Below the pieces are notes generated by a model, which worked only from the letters and a program-made list of their open reading frames with translations, searched no databases and was not told the origin of the DNA. DNA of 64,000 nucleotides from Hymenobacter properus (GTDB taxonomy: Bacteria; Bacteroidota; Bacteroidia; Cytophagales; Hymenobacteraceae), in contig NZ_JADQDP010000002.1 of the NCBI RefSeq assembly GCF_015694735.1, positions 186,001 to 250,000 on the forward strand, written 5' to 3'. The number at the start of each line of letters is the position of its first letter. The stretch's first letter is position 1. Both the position numbers and the translations under genes were made by a program. Positions 42,494 through 50,159 of this stretch are shown here, piece by piece.

Positions 42494-43462
42494 CTATGTC
42501 CTGTATTTTGCTAGTTTGTTTAGAGATATAATGCTGATTGTTAGCATGATTGATGGAAAAAGAAAAAGCCACCAAGCATCGGTGTCCTGTCGGTAAGAGG
42601 CCATCAGCCGGCCCCAACTTGCTACCTCAGGAGGCAAGCCAATGCCCAAAAAAGACAGTGTGCTTTCCAGCCCCAATAGCGTGGCCAAGCTTAGGGGCAA
42701 TGTTGTGCGTAATGGGCTGATAGCGTGTGGCATGGCGTGCTTCAGCCAAATGCGCCACGCAGGCAGGCCAGCCGCTTGAGCCGCTTCCACGAATGGCAAT
42801 GCTCGGACCCGCAGCATCTGGGCGCGTACCAGGCGAGCAGACGAAGGCCACGACGTAACCGTGAGCAGCACCAGCAAACCGAGGGCGGAAATGCTCCCGG
42901 TGCTGGCCGCCAAGGCCACCACCAATACCAGTCGCGGCACGGTATCGAGCGTGGCGGCGCCGGCCATTACCACACCATCGAGCGGCACGCGCCAGGCCAA
43001 TACCCGGCGCCCGGAGCCGCCCGCCACCAAGCTGCCAAGCCCAAGTGTGCCTACCAGCGGCCCCAACCACGGAGCGGGCAGGCGCAAGACCCACCACGCG
43101 GCACCCGCCGCCACGGCCCAGTACGGCACCGCAACCCGCGTCCGATTGCCCCAGTAGCCCGCCACCCCACCCAGCAATGCTCCCAGAACAGCCGCCAGCA
43201 GGGCCGCTGGCAAGGTGAGCAACACCGCAGTGCGCGTGCCAAACACCAGCAAGCTCAGGACGTCGCGCCCCTGTGGGTCGGTGCCGAGCCAATGCTGGCC
43301 AGGGCCTAAGGGGGCTTGGGCGATATGCGCCAGGTCGGGCACGTGGGGAGGGTAGGGAAGGGGCAGCACAGGCGCCGCCACGGCCAACAGCCCCAGCAGC
43401 CCCAGCCAGGCCGCCGCCCACCGGGGCAGCCGAAATGCGGACGGAGGGATTATTGCTGCCAA
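42494..43462 (-). CDS. ABC transporter permease, DppC/OppC type
   Basis: A 322-residue inner membrane permease for a peptide-type ABC importer. The TTG start at 43462 overlaps the previous gene by 13 bases. The N-terminal part has LGLLGLLAVAAPVLP and the periplasmic LGTDPQGRDVLSLLVFGTRTAVLL motif typical of DppC. The EAA loop reads FVEAAQAAGLPAWRIWLKHAMPHA. The last residues (ISIISLNKLAKYRT) are shorter than the common NLLGDGLRDALDP ending and are AT-rich in DNA. It is the third gene of a set with the substrate-binding protein and DppB-type permease; no ATPase genes are present in the window. Confidence 0.9.
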   Translation of the reverse strand: MAAIIPPSAFRLPRWAAAWLGLLGLLAVAAPVLPLPYPPHVPDLAHIAQAPLGPGQHWLGTDPQGRDVLSLLVFGTRTAVLLTLPAALLAAVLGALLGGVAGYWGNRTRVAVPYWAVAAGAAWWVLRLPAPWLGPLVGTLGLGSLVAGGSGRRVLAWRVPLDGVVMAGAATLDTVPRLVLVVALAASTGSISALGLLVLLTVTSWPSSARLVRAQMLRVRALPFVEAAQAAGLPAWRIWLKHAMPHAISPLRTTLPLSLATLLGLESTLSFLGIGLPPEVASWGRLMASYRQDTDAWWLFLFPSIMLTISIISLNKLAKYRT

Positions 43463-44520
43463 CGAATGCGAGGGTCGGCCCAGCGGGCCAGTAGGTCGGT
43501 GATGAGCAACGCCAGCAGTCGGGCTGTGCCCACGAGCAGCACGCTGCCCACAAGCACGGGAAAGTCGCGGGCGGCGGCGGCTTCTGCCAGCAAGCGGCCC
43601 ATGCCGGGCAGGGCAAATGCCACTTCTACTACCACGGCGCCGGCCACCAGGGCAGGAAGCAACTCAGCCAGTTGGGCTAGCGAGGGCAGTAGGGCATTGC
43701 GCAGCGCGTGGTGGCTGATTATGGCCCGCTCGCCCAGGCCTTTGGCCCGGGCCGTGGTGGCATATTGGCTGCCGAGCTCTTGCTCTAGGGCTGCCGTTAG
43801 CTGCAGCGTGAGTTCGGGGAGGGCACTTAGCGTGAGTGCTGCTACAGGCAACGCCAAGTGCCACAAATAGGAACCAAGCCGGCTGCCCTCGTCCACATCT
43901 GCATCAATGGCTTGTTCGAGGCCATAGCTGGGAAACCAGGCCAGGGTTGCCGGGTTGGCAAAGAGCAGCAGCAAGCCCAGCGCGATGACAAAAAGGGGCA
44001 GGGCTTGCAAGGCCACAAGCGCACCCCGCACCGGCCGGTGCCAGCCCGGGCGGGCCGCCAGGCGCTGGGCCAGAAGCAACGCGAATACAACAGCAAGTGC
44101 CGCGGCGGTGCCGGTGAGCGGCAGCGTGAAACGCAGCGCTTGCTGCAAGCGCCCGCCTACGCTCTCGCCCGTGCGGAAAGAGGTGCCAAGCCGCCCACGC
44201 ACCACCTCACTGAGCCACTTATGATACTGATTGGGTACCCCATTCCAATGCCATCGGTCCGCCGTGGTCGCCGCCACGGGGTGCGTGCCAACATAGAAAA
44301 GCGGAATATCGAGCCCCAGGCGATGCCGCGTGGCTTCATCGAGTGCCTGGCGTGCGGCAGGGGTAGCAGCGGCGCCCGCCACGCGCAGCTCGGCTGGGTC
44401 GGGTTGCGCCAGTTCTACGGCCGTGCTGCCTTCGAGGCGGCTGAGCAGGAACACCCCCGAAGCCAACGCCCACACGGCCAACGCCGTCCGCAGCAGTCGC
44501 CAGAAAAGTAGCCGGGCCAT
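43450..44520 (-). CDS. ABC transporter permease, DppB/OppB type
   Basis: A 356-residue permease. The first helix, LLFWRLLRTALAVWALASGVFLL, is followed by an enlarged periplasmic insert with LGLDIPLFYVGTHPVAATTADRWHW before the GRLGTSFRTGESVGGRL segment usual for DppB. The EAA loop is visible as YATTARAKGLGERAIISHHALRNALLPSLAQ. The ending ADPRIRWQQ is normal. It overlaps the DppC-type gene by 13 bases and starts three bases after the stop of the binding protein, so the three genes are one operon. The substrate is likely a peptide or a similar molecule. Confidence 0.92.
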   Translation of the reverse strand: MARLLFWRLLRTALAVWALASGVFLLSRLEGSTAVELAQPDPAELRVAGAAATPAARQALDEATRHRLGLDIPLFYVGTHPVAATTADRWHWNGVPNQYHKWLSEVVRGRLGTSFRTGESVGGRLQQALRFTLPLTGTAAALAVVFALLLAQRLAARPGWHRPVRGALVALQALPLFVIALGLLLLFANPATLAWFPSYGLEQAIDADVDEGSRLGSYLWHLALPVAALTLSALPELTLQLTAALEQELGSQYATTARAKGLGERAIISHHALRNALLPSLAQLAELLPALVAGAVVVEVAFALPGMGRLLAEAAAARDFPVLVGSVLLVGTARLLALLITDLLARWADPRIRWQQ

Positions 44521-44523
44521 AAG

Positions 44524-46287
44524 TTAAGGCGAAGTGGAAGGGACCGCTTCGCCAATGGCCATGGCCGCAAAGCCGGGTTTGAGGCTGGTGGGGTGCAGGC
44601 TGGTGAGCCGTTTTTGCGCCACCAGGTGGTTCGACCGAAAAAAAAGAGGCACCAGCGGCATCTGCTGCTGCATCAGGGCCTGAAAACGGTGCAGCAACTG
44701 CGCGCGGTGCGGCACGGTGCTGGCCGCCGCAATGGCTTCAATCAGCCGGTCGCTTTCGGGGGTGCCAAAACCAGTAGTGTTGCCCGCACCAATGGCCTGC
44801 GAATGCAGAATCGACGTAAAATTGAACATGAACGGGTTGCCGCGCAGCGCCCGCACGTATACATCGAACTCGCCGTTGTGCAGCGCTACAGTGAAAGCGC
44901 CCGCCTCGGTAGGCTGCAGGCTAACGGGCACCCCAATGCTGGCCGCCGCCGCCTGGAACTGGAGCGCAACCGTGGCAAAAAGCGGTTCATCGGTTCGGTA
45001 GCGCATCGTCAGGCGCAGCTGCTGGGGGCCTTGGGCGCTGAGGCGCTGCCAGCCGGCCGCAACGGAAGTTCCGCGCTGCCAGCCCGCTTGGCGCAGCAGC
45101 GCCACGGCGCCAGCTAGGTCGAAGGGCAGCAGCACCAGTTTGTTGTTGTAATTGAGCCGGTCGGCGGGGCTGATAAGGCCCACTGTGCGCTGGCCTTCGC
45201 CCAACTCGCTGCCTTGCAAGAGGCCCGCGGCGTCGAAACAGCGGCCCAGGGCCTGGCGCGTCAGGGCATCGGACAAGGCCGGATGCCGGGTGTTGAAGCC
45301 TGCGGTGACGACGTCGTAGGAAGCCGTGGTGTAAAAATTCAGCGCCGCGCGGGCAGCCGGGGTTTGGCGCAGGCGCTTAAACTCCCGGGGAGGCATTTGC
45401 GGGAAAACGTCAATATCGCCGCGCTGCAGGGCCAGCGACGCCGTGGCCGGGTCGGGAATGATGGCGTATTCGAGCCGGGCCGGGCGTGCTTGTAGCGCGA
45501 GCGGGCGGGAACGTACCCGGTCGGCCCACCAGTGAGCCTTGCGCTGGAAGCTCAGATACCGGTCTTTCTCCCACTTCACCAACTGGTAGGGCCCGCAGCC
45601 GGGCAGCCGCGCAGGCGTTTGGCCGGGCGAGGCAGCCGCGTAGCGCCGAGCCAGCGCCTGCAATACTGCGGGGGAGGGCGCCGCGGCCACGTGGCGTTGC
45701 AGCGCCGCCAGCGAAAAGGCGCGCAACTCGCCCTTGGGGTCGAGCGCAGCCTCGGGCAGTATAAAAAAATCGCCTGATGCCTGCACGTTTTCCACCGACT
45801 GGCTGGTGCAGACCAGGGTGAACCGCCGCGGGTAGTGGGGGTCAACCAGAATATCCCGAATGAAGCGGTACTGGCTGCTGGGGCCCGTGTTGGGCAGCCC
45901 GGGGCAGAACATCAGCTTGAGGGTAAAAGCCACATCGGTGGCCAGCACCGGGCGGCCGTTGTCCCAGGCGGCCTCGGGCCGGAGGGTGTAATGCAGCCGC
46001 ATGAGCGAGTCGCCGAGGAGCTGCACGGTGGGCAGCGCTTCGGCCAAGGCCGGCGCAAACTGATTTGTGGCAAAATCAACCTGGAGCAGGCTGCAGTTTA
46101 ATAAATTGATGGCGTCGATGGCGGTTTGGTTCGCCATGGCCATAGGGTCGAGGTTTTCGGGGTCGTGCGCCCAGCGGATTTGAACGGAGCCCGCGGCGCG
46201 GCGCTTGGCCGTACAACCCTGTAGCAGCAAGGCAATTGCAAGACAGAGACGGGCTCCGACCAGGAAGTTGTGCCTCGCGCGGTACAT
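44524..46287 (-). CDS. Extracytoplasmic peptide-binding lipoprotein (SBP family 5)
   Basis: A 587-residue substrate-binding protein of the OppA/DppA family. Its signal peptide ends in LLLQGC, so it is a lipoprotein. RWAHDPENLDPMAMANQTAID is the opening pattern of family 5. PEAAWDNGRPVLATDVAFTLKLMFCPG, ARLPGCGPYQLVKWEKDRYLSFQRKAHWW, and DIDVFPQMPPREFKRLRQ are typical SBP5 segments. Peptides or related molecules would be passed to the two permeases encoded just downstream. The gene begins 57 bases after the repeat-peptide gene on the same strand. Confidence 0.92.
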   Translation of the reverse strand: MYRARHNFLVGARLCLAIALLLQGCTAKRRAAGSVQIRWAHDPENLDPMAMANQTAIDAINLLNCSLLQVDFATNQFAPALAEALPTVQLLGDSLMRLHYTLRPEAAWDNGRPVLATDVAFTLKLMFCPGLPNTGPSSQYRFIRDILVDPHYPRRFTLVCTSQSVENVQASGDFFILPEAALDPKGELRAFSLAALQRHVAAAPSPAVLQALARRYAAASPGQTPARLPGCGPYQLVKWEKDRYLSFQRKAHWWADRVRSRPLALQARPARLEYAIIPDPATASLALQRGDIDVFPQMPPREFKRLRQTPAARAALNFYTTASYDVVTAGFNTRHPALSDALTRQALGRCFDAAGLLQGSELGEGQRTVGLISPADRLNYNNKLVLLPFDLAGAVALLRQAGWQRGTSVAAGWQRLSAQGPQQLRLTMRYRTDEPLFATVALQFQAAAASIGVPVSLQPTEAGAFTVALHNGEFDVYVRALRGNPFMFNFTSILHSQAIGAGNTTGFGTPESDRLIEAIAAASTVPHRAQLLHRFQALMQQQMPLVPLFFRSNHLVAQKRLTSLHPTSLKPGFAAMAIGEAVPSTSP

Positions 46288-46344
46288 TCCGACTATAAAG
46301 TCATGCTACAGTGAGCAGGCAATATAGGCACGAAAAGCGGGGCT

Positions 46345-46719
46345 TTACTTGCCCGTGTAGTCGCCGGCCCAGCCGCCGGTGCCGCCGTCTGCCGTGGTGG
46401 TGATGTCGCCAGCCCAACCACCGGTACCGCCATCGAGCTGCATGGTGATGTCGCCAGCCCAACCGCCGGTGCCGCCGTCCAACTGCATGGCAATGTCGCC
46501 GGCCCAGCCGCCCGTGCCACCATCCAGTTGCATCGTGATATCGCCAGCCCAGCCACCCGTGCCGCCATCTACCGAAGCGGTGATGTCGCCGGCCCAGCCG
46601 CCGGTGCCGCCGTCGGTCATGCTGGTGATGTTCGCAGAATTAGCCGGTGCCGCAGTGGGGGCGGCGGGAGTGCAGATGCTAGCAACTTGGAACAGGGCGA
46701 TGGTAAGGAGATTCAGCAC
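46345..46719 (-). CDS. Small secreted protein of six DGGTGGWAGD repeats (candidate multi-copy peptide precursor)
   Basis: A 124-residue protein from a GTG at 46719. Residues 1-26 (MLNLLTIALFQVASICTPAA...) act as a signal peptide, though the ending is not a classical lipobox. From residue 36 to the end run six copies of a 15-residue unit whose first ten residues, DGGTGGWAGD, are identical in every copy, followed by variable ITMQL-like residues; the last copy ends GDYTGK. At DNA level the units differ in many third codon positions, so selection seems to preserve the decapeptide. It is 57 bases upstream of the peptide-binding protein on the same strand. Function is unknown; it could be a peptide precursor, adhesin or beta-repeat fibre. 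Confidence 0.72.
   Translation of the reverse strand: MLNLLTIALFQVASICTPAAPTAAPANSANITSMTDGGTGGWAGDITASVDGGTGGWAGDITMQLDGGTGGWAGDIAMQLDGGTGGWAGDITMQLDGGTGGWAGDITTTADGGTGGWAGDYTGK
46348..46614 (-). repeat. Six tandem 45-bp coding repeats
   Basis: The repeats encode DGGTGGWAGD plus a five-residue linker. All six decapeptides are identical as protein, while codons for Gly, Thr, Ala, Asp vary. The last unit is one codon short. Confidence 0.92.
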
Positions 46720-47088
46720 GGGGTGTGAGGCTTTAAATGTGTGTCAGCTATTTGAACACCACAAAGTTGGGGGGCTACCAGACCGTGCAAAAGGACATTT
46801 CCGCCCTAAAGTTGACTTGTATACAAATTATAAATAACTTAACTAAAATCAGAAAAAATATATGGAATAAGTTTTTCTGATTTTAAACAAACTTTTTTTG
46901 ATGGCGCTTTCAGAAAAAACAGTCAATTTGTGACGTCGAAGCCGAAAATTGGTCGTAAATATTCACGATACAAAGGTGAGCGGACGCTGTCATCGGAAAA
47001 AGGAAAGAATCCGTCTTTTTGTGACATCGGTTTTAGGTGCATATTTTGTGTGAAAACTGCGTTTGCAATTCAATTGAGCCGATTTTAG
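46720..47088. other. AT-rich divergent control region between the repeat-peptide gene and the 507-residue protein gene
   Basis: About 370 bases, AT-rich, with no reading frame I trust. It holds two of three copies of TTGTGACRTCG (46928-46938 and 47019-47029). A possible promoter for the right-hand gene is TTG at 47019-47021 plus TATTTTG at 47042-47048. For the left-hand gene a loose -7-like TATAATTTG lies on the minus strand near 46824-46832. This is the likely switch between the two divergent units. Confidence 0.55.
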
Positions 47089-47127
47089 ATGAATGAAATT
47101 GCGAATTTGGCGCGAATTGTGACATCG
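46928..47127 (+). promoter_or_regulatory. Three direct copies of TTGTGACRTCG (candidate operator sites)
   Basis: Copies start at 46928 (TTGTGACGTCG), 47019 and 47117 (both TTGTGACATCG), about 91 and 98 bases apart. The second is at the -33 element of the predicted promoter and the third lies inside the first codons of the helical protein gene. Repeated spacing of roughly nine helical turns suggests looping or cooperative binding, but the binding protein is unknown. Confidence 0.4.
47042..47048 (+). promoter_or_regulatory. Probable promoter for the 507-residue helical protein gene
   Basis: TATTTTG, one base shorter than TAnnTTTG, preceded 20 bases upstream by TTG at 47019-47021, which is inside an operator-like repeat. 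Transcript would begin about 35 bases before the ATG at 47089. Confidence 0.45.
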
Positions 47128-48612
47128 CGCACTCTGAATTCTTTGCCGGTTTTGGACCTAAACAGCCGTCAGCCGAGCAAAGAGAACCAGTTTGTGAAGA
47201 CCCTGGCCAACTCGCCCGATGCCACCCAGCTGCAGGTGGTGAAGGCTTTGTATGGCAAGGCCACGCCGACCAACGTGCGGGCGCTGCAAAAGCTGCAGTC
47301 GCGCGTGCGCAGCAAGCTGCTCAACCAACTCTATTTCCTGGACCATTCCGACCCGCGGCACCTGGTGTCGCGCCGTTACGAGCTGGAGTGTCTGGACATG
47401 TTACACAAGGTAAGCATTTTATATGCCGAGCGCGAGTACAAGCTGTCGGAACGGCTGTTGCAACGCTGCCTGGTACTGGCCGAAAAAGGCGAATTCACGC
47501 AGTATGCCGTGCAGTGCGCCCGCATGCTGCGCAACCTGCACGCCGAAAAGCGCGATGTCATACCTTATAAGAAAGCCGTGAAGGTGCTGGCGCACGCGCA
47601 GCAGGTGCTGGCGCTGGAAGACGAAGCCGAACAGCTGTACACCGACACCCAGCTGGCCCTGAGCGGTACCGTGGCCGCGCGCCGGGCCGTGCTGGCCGTG
47701 CTGCCCGAGCGTATTGCCCAGCTCGAAGCCCTGCACCGCAAAGCCCGCAGCTTCACCACATATAATGTGGTGTACCGGGCGCGGCTGGCTTACGAGGAGC
47801 TGCAGGGCAATTTCCAGGAAATGATTCGGGTGACGGCGGCGGCCTCGCGGCGCCTGAAGGAGGGCAAGCTGAACGAGCGGCGGTTCGATTTGCGCTTCAA
47901 CCACTTCGTGAGCATTTACGCTTACCTGCGCAGCCGGCAGCCGGTGCAGGGCCTGCGCCTGGCCGAAGAATACAACCGGGACTTTCACCCGTCGTCGAAC
48001 AACTGGTTTTATTTTCAGGAACACCACGTGCTGCTGGCGCTGCACGCCGAACAATACGAGCGGGCCCAGCAGCTGATGGAAACCATCACCCAAAACCCGG
48101 CGTATCTGATTCAGCGCGAGGCGGCTTTGCAGCGCTGGGATTTGTACAGGGCCTACATCGACTTTGTGTTGCCGCCGCCGCGGCCATCTGTTGCCCGGCA
48201 GCGCCAAATGGCCCAATGGGTGCTGCAGCTGCCCGAATACGCCCGTGATAAGCGCGGGCACAACGTGGCCATTTTGGTGCTGCAGTTGCTGCACTTTCTG
48301 CGCGAGCGCAACCTCGAAGCCGTGCTCCTGCGCTTGGAGCGCCTGCGCAAGTACCAGCAGCGGCACTTATACGAACCCTCCACGGTGCGCAGCCGGCTGT
48401 TTCTGCGCCTGTTGCAGCTAATTGTGGAAAAGAACTTCGACGCTGCCAAAGCCGCCGAGCGCGGCAAGGCGCTGCTGCAGCAACTGTACGACACCGCGCC
48501 GCCCGGCGAGGCGTTTGCCGAAGTAGAAATCATCCCCTATGAGCACCTGTGGCAACTGGTGTTGAAGCTGTTGCGCGAGGGTGCGCCGGTGGCCAACGAT
48601 GCAGCGGTGTAG
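47089..48612 (+). CDS. Large all-helical (TPR-like) protein of unknown function
   Basis: A 507-residue cytoplasmic protein with no signal peptide or membrane segment. Almost the whole length consists of amphipathic helices in pairs, such as CLDMLHKVSILYAEREYKLS, ERLLQRCLVLAEKGEFTQY and EEYNRDFHPSSNNWFYFQEH, a pattern of degenerate TPR-like repeats. A possible coiled segment lies at LEAVLLRLERLRKYQQRHLY. No helix-turn-helix or enzymatic motif is visible. It is divergent from the repeat-peptide/peptide-importer operon across a shared control region with three TTGTGACRTCG sites. By position and fold it resembles a peptide receptor of Rap/RRNPP type, but no sequence homology is claimed. Confidence 0.7.
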   Translation: MNEIANLARIVTSRTLNSLPVLDLNSRQPSKENQFVKTLANSPDATQLQVVKALYGKATPTNVRALQKLQSRVRSKLLNQLYFLDHSDPRHLVSRRYELECLDMLHKVSILYAEREYKLSERLLQRCLVLAEKGEFTQYAVQCARMLRNLHAEKRDVIPYKKAVKVLAHAQQVLALEDEAEQLYTDTQLALSGTVAARRAVLAVLPERIAQLEALHRKARSFTTYNVVYRARLAYEELQGNFQEMIRVTAAASRRLKEGKLNERRFDLRFNHFVSIYAYLRSRQPVQGLRLAEEYNRDFHPSSNNWFYFQEHHVLLALHAEQYERAQQLMETITQNPAYLIQREAALQRWDLYRAYIDFVLPPPRPSVARQRQMAQWVLQLPEYARDKRGHNVAILVLQLLHFLRERNLEAVLLRLERLRKYQQRHLYEPSTVRSRLFLRLLQLIVEKNFDAAKAAERGKALLQQLYDTAPPGEAFAEVEIIPYEHLWQLVLKLLREGAPVANDAAV

Positions 48613-48630
48613 GTACGAAGGGTCATAAAA

Positions 48631-48682
48631 AACGTCAGGCCGAGCGCAGTAGAATTATTTCTGCTGCGCTCGGCCTGACGTT
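48631..48682. repeat. Short member of the large palindrome family, likely terminator
   Basis: AACGTCAGGCCGAGCGCAG and inverse CTGCGCTCGGCCTGACGTT flank a short loop. The GGCC change in the left arm is matched by GGCC in the right arm, so pairing is preserved. It lies between the convergent helical-protein and PKD genes. Confidence 0.88.
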
Positions 48683-48708
48683 TCGTTCTCGGGCGTTTAC
48701 TCTCCTCT

Positions 48709-49335
48709 TTAGGGCTCAACCACAATCTGGCGCGAAACGCAGTGGCTTTGAATGCAGGCTTCGGAGCCGTAGCCGCGCATGCTGAAACGCACGGCGTAGG
48801 TGCCGGGGCGGCGGAACACGTGCTCGGCGGTGCGGCCTCTTTGCACGGTACCGTCGCGGAAGTCCCACACGAACTGCACGTTCTGGCAGCTGAGGAGCTG
48901 GGCTTCGGGCGAGGCAAAGCTGACGGGCTGGCCCACGCGCACGCGGGTGGTGGAGGCGGTGAAGTCGACCACGTCTTGCTGCACGAGGTTGATGGGGATG
49001 TATTTCTGGCCGGTGCGCACCTCGCCGGTCTTGTCCACGATGACGTCGAGCTGCACCACGTAGTTTTTGCGCTCCTTATAGCAGTGCGTGATGGTGGGGC
49101 CGGTGAGGGTGGTGCCGTCGCCCATTTGCCAGCGGTAGGTGAAGGGGCCGGCGGCTTCGTCGATGGACGGGCGGCCGTCGAGGTCGACGCAGAGCATGCG
49201 CGGCAGGGGCGGGCCGCAGCTCACGCTGGTGGTGTCGCCGGCCTGCTGGGCGCGGGCGGCGGAACCCATGAGTAGGGAAAGCAAAGCGACAGTGGCCGCC
49301 AGGCTGCCGGGACGAAACTCTAAGCGGAAGCGCAT
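48709..49335 (-). CDS. Secreted PKD-domain protein
   Basis: A 208-residue protein with a signal peptide ending MGSAARAQQ. Two PKD-like beta-sandwich domains follow: the first with FTYRWQMGDGTTLTGPTITHCYKERKNYVVQL and the second with VQFVWDFRDGTVQRGRTAEHVFRRPGTYAVRF. Both show the typical W-x-DGT and H-x-Y/F-PGTY pattern. Cysteines may form disulfides. PKD domains act in surface adhesion or glycan binding; no C-terminal T9SS tail is present. It precedes the LytTR regulator gene by 44 bases in reverse. Confidence 0.85.
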   Translation of the reverse strand: MRFRLEFRPGSLAATVALLSLLMGSAARAQQAGDTTSVSCGPPLPRMLCVDLDGRPSIDEAAGPFTYRWQMGDGTTLTGPTITHCYKERKNYVVQLDVIVDKTGEVRTGQKYIPINLVQQDVVDFTASTTRVRVGQPVSFASPEAQLLSCQNVQFVWDFRDGTVQRGRTAEHVFRRPGTYAVRFSMRGYGSEACIQSHCVSRQIVVEP

Positions 49336-49379
49336 GCCGAAAAGAAGGATGAGGAATGAAAAAACGACGGGGCAGCCGG

Positions 49380-50105
49380 CTAAAACTTGTTGAGGCGCTG
49401 CATCACATCGCGCAGGTAGGTTTGACCCACTGGGATTTGCTTGCCTTCCACGGTCAGCATGTTGTCTTCGAGGGCCTGGATGTGGTTGACGTTGACGATA
49501 AAAGACCGGTGCACCCGCACAAACAAGCTGCTGGGAAATTTCTCCTCCACGCCCTTCATAGTGCTATACACAATGAGCTTGCTTTGGCCGGTGATGATGT
49601 GCACGTAGTCGCCGAGGGCTTCCACGTAGCGCACGTCGGCGAAGGTGACGCGCACCAGTTTGTTGTCGACTTTCACGAAGGTAAACGCCGCGTTGGCCGG
49701 AGTGTCCTCAATGTTGTCGGCGCCGGCCGACGACTGGCGTTCGGCCATTTCCAGCGCTTTTTGGGCGGCTTGCAGAAAACGGCCGTAGCTCACGGGCTTC
49801 ACCAGGTAGTCGACCACGGCGTGCTCGAAGGCCTGCACCGCGTAGTCTTTGCTGCTGGTGATGAGCACCACCAGGGGCGGGTGCTGCAGGGTGCGCAGCA
49901 ACTCAATGCCCGACATGAGCGGCATTTCCACGTCCAGAAACAGCAGGTCGACGGGCTGCGTGCGCAGGGCTTCGGCGGCTTCGACGGGGTTGGTGTAGCT
50001 GCCGGCGGCGGTGAGGAATGGCGTGTTGTTGATGCAGTTGAGCACCACTTGCACCGACATGGGGTCGTCGTCGACCACCAGACAACTTAGAACAGATGCA
50101 GACAT
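49380..50105 (-). CDS. LytTR-type response regulator
   Basis: A 241-residue two-component regulator. The receiver domain has the acidic pair in VVDDDP, the phospho-accepting Asp in LLFLDVEMPLMSG, the Thr/Ser of VLITSSKDYA and the Lys of YLVKPVSYGRF. The C-terminal LytTR DNA-binding domain (about residues 140-241) reads LVRVTFADVRYVEALGDYVHI and FVRVHRSFIVNVNHIQALED. The gene lies 54 bases after the giant hybrid kinase on the same strand, so the kinase's HPt domain probably phosphorylates it. Target genes are unknown; the adjacent PKD protein gene is a candidate. Confidence 0.95.
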   Translation of the reverse strand: MSASVLSCLVVDDDPMSVQVVLNCINNTPFLTAAGSYTNPVEAAEALRTQPVDLLFLDVEMPLMSGIELLRTLQHPPLVVLITSSKDYAVQAFEHAVVDYLVKPVSYGRFLQAAQKALEMAERQSSAGADNIEDTPANAAFTFVKVDNKLVRVTFADVRYVEALGDYVHIITGQSKLIVYSTMKGVEEKFPSSLFVRVHRSFIVNVNHIQALEDNMLTVEGKQIPVGQTYLRDVMQRLNKF

Positions 50106-50159
50106 AGGCGCGGAAAAGGCAATCGTTAAGAAAGCGAATGTAACCGGTGCTGTCGATTT

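Noticed and set aside
46345..46719. CRISPR-like array
   Set aside because: The 45-base units are in frame, code for a constant decapeptide and have no spacers.
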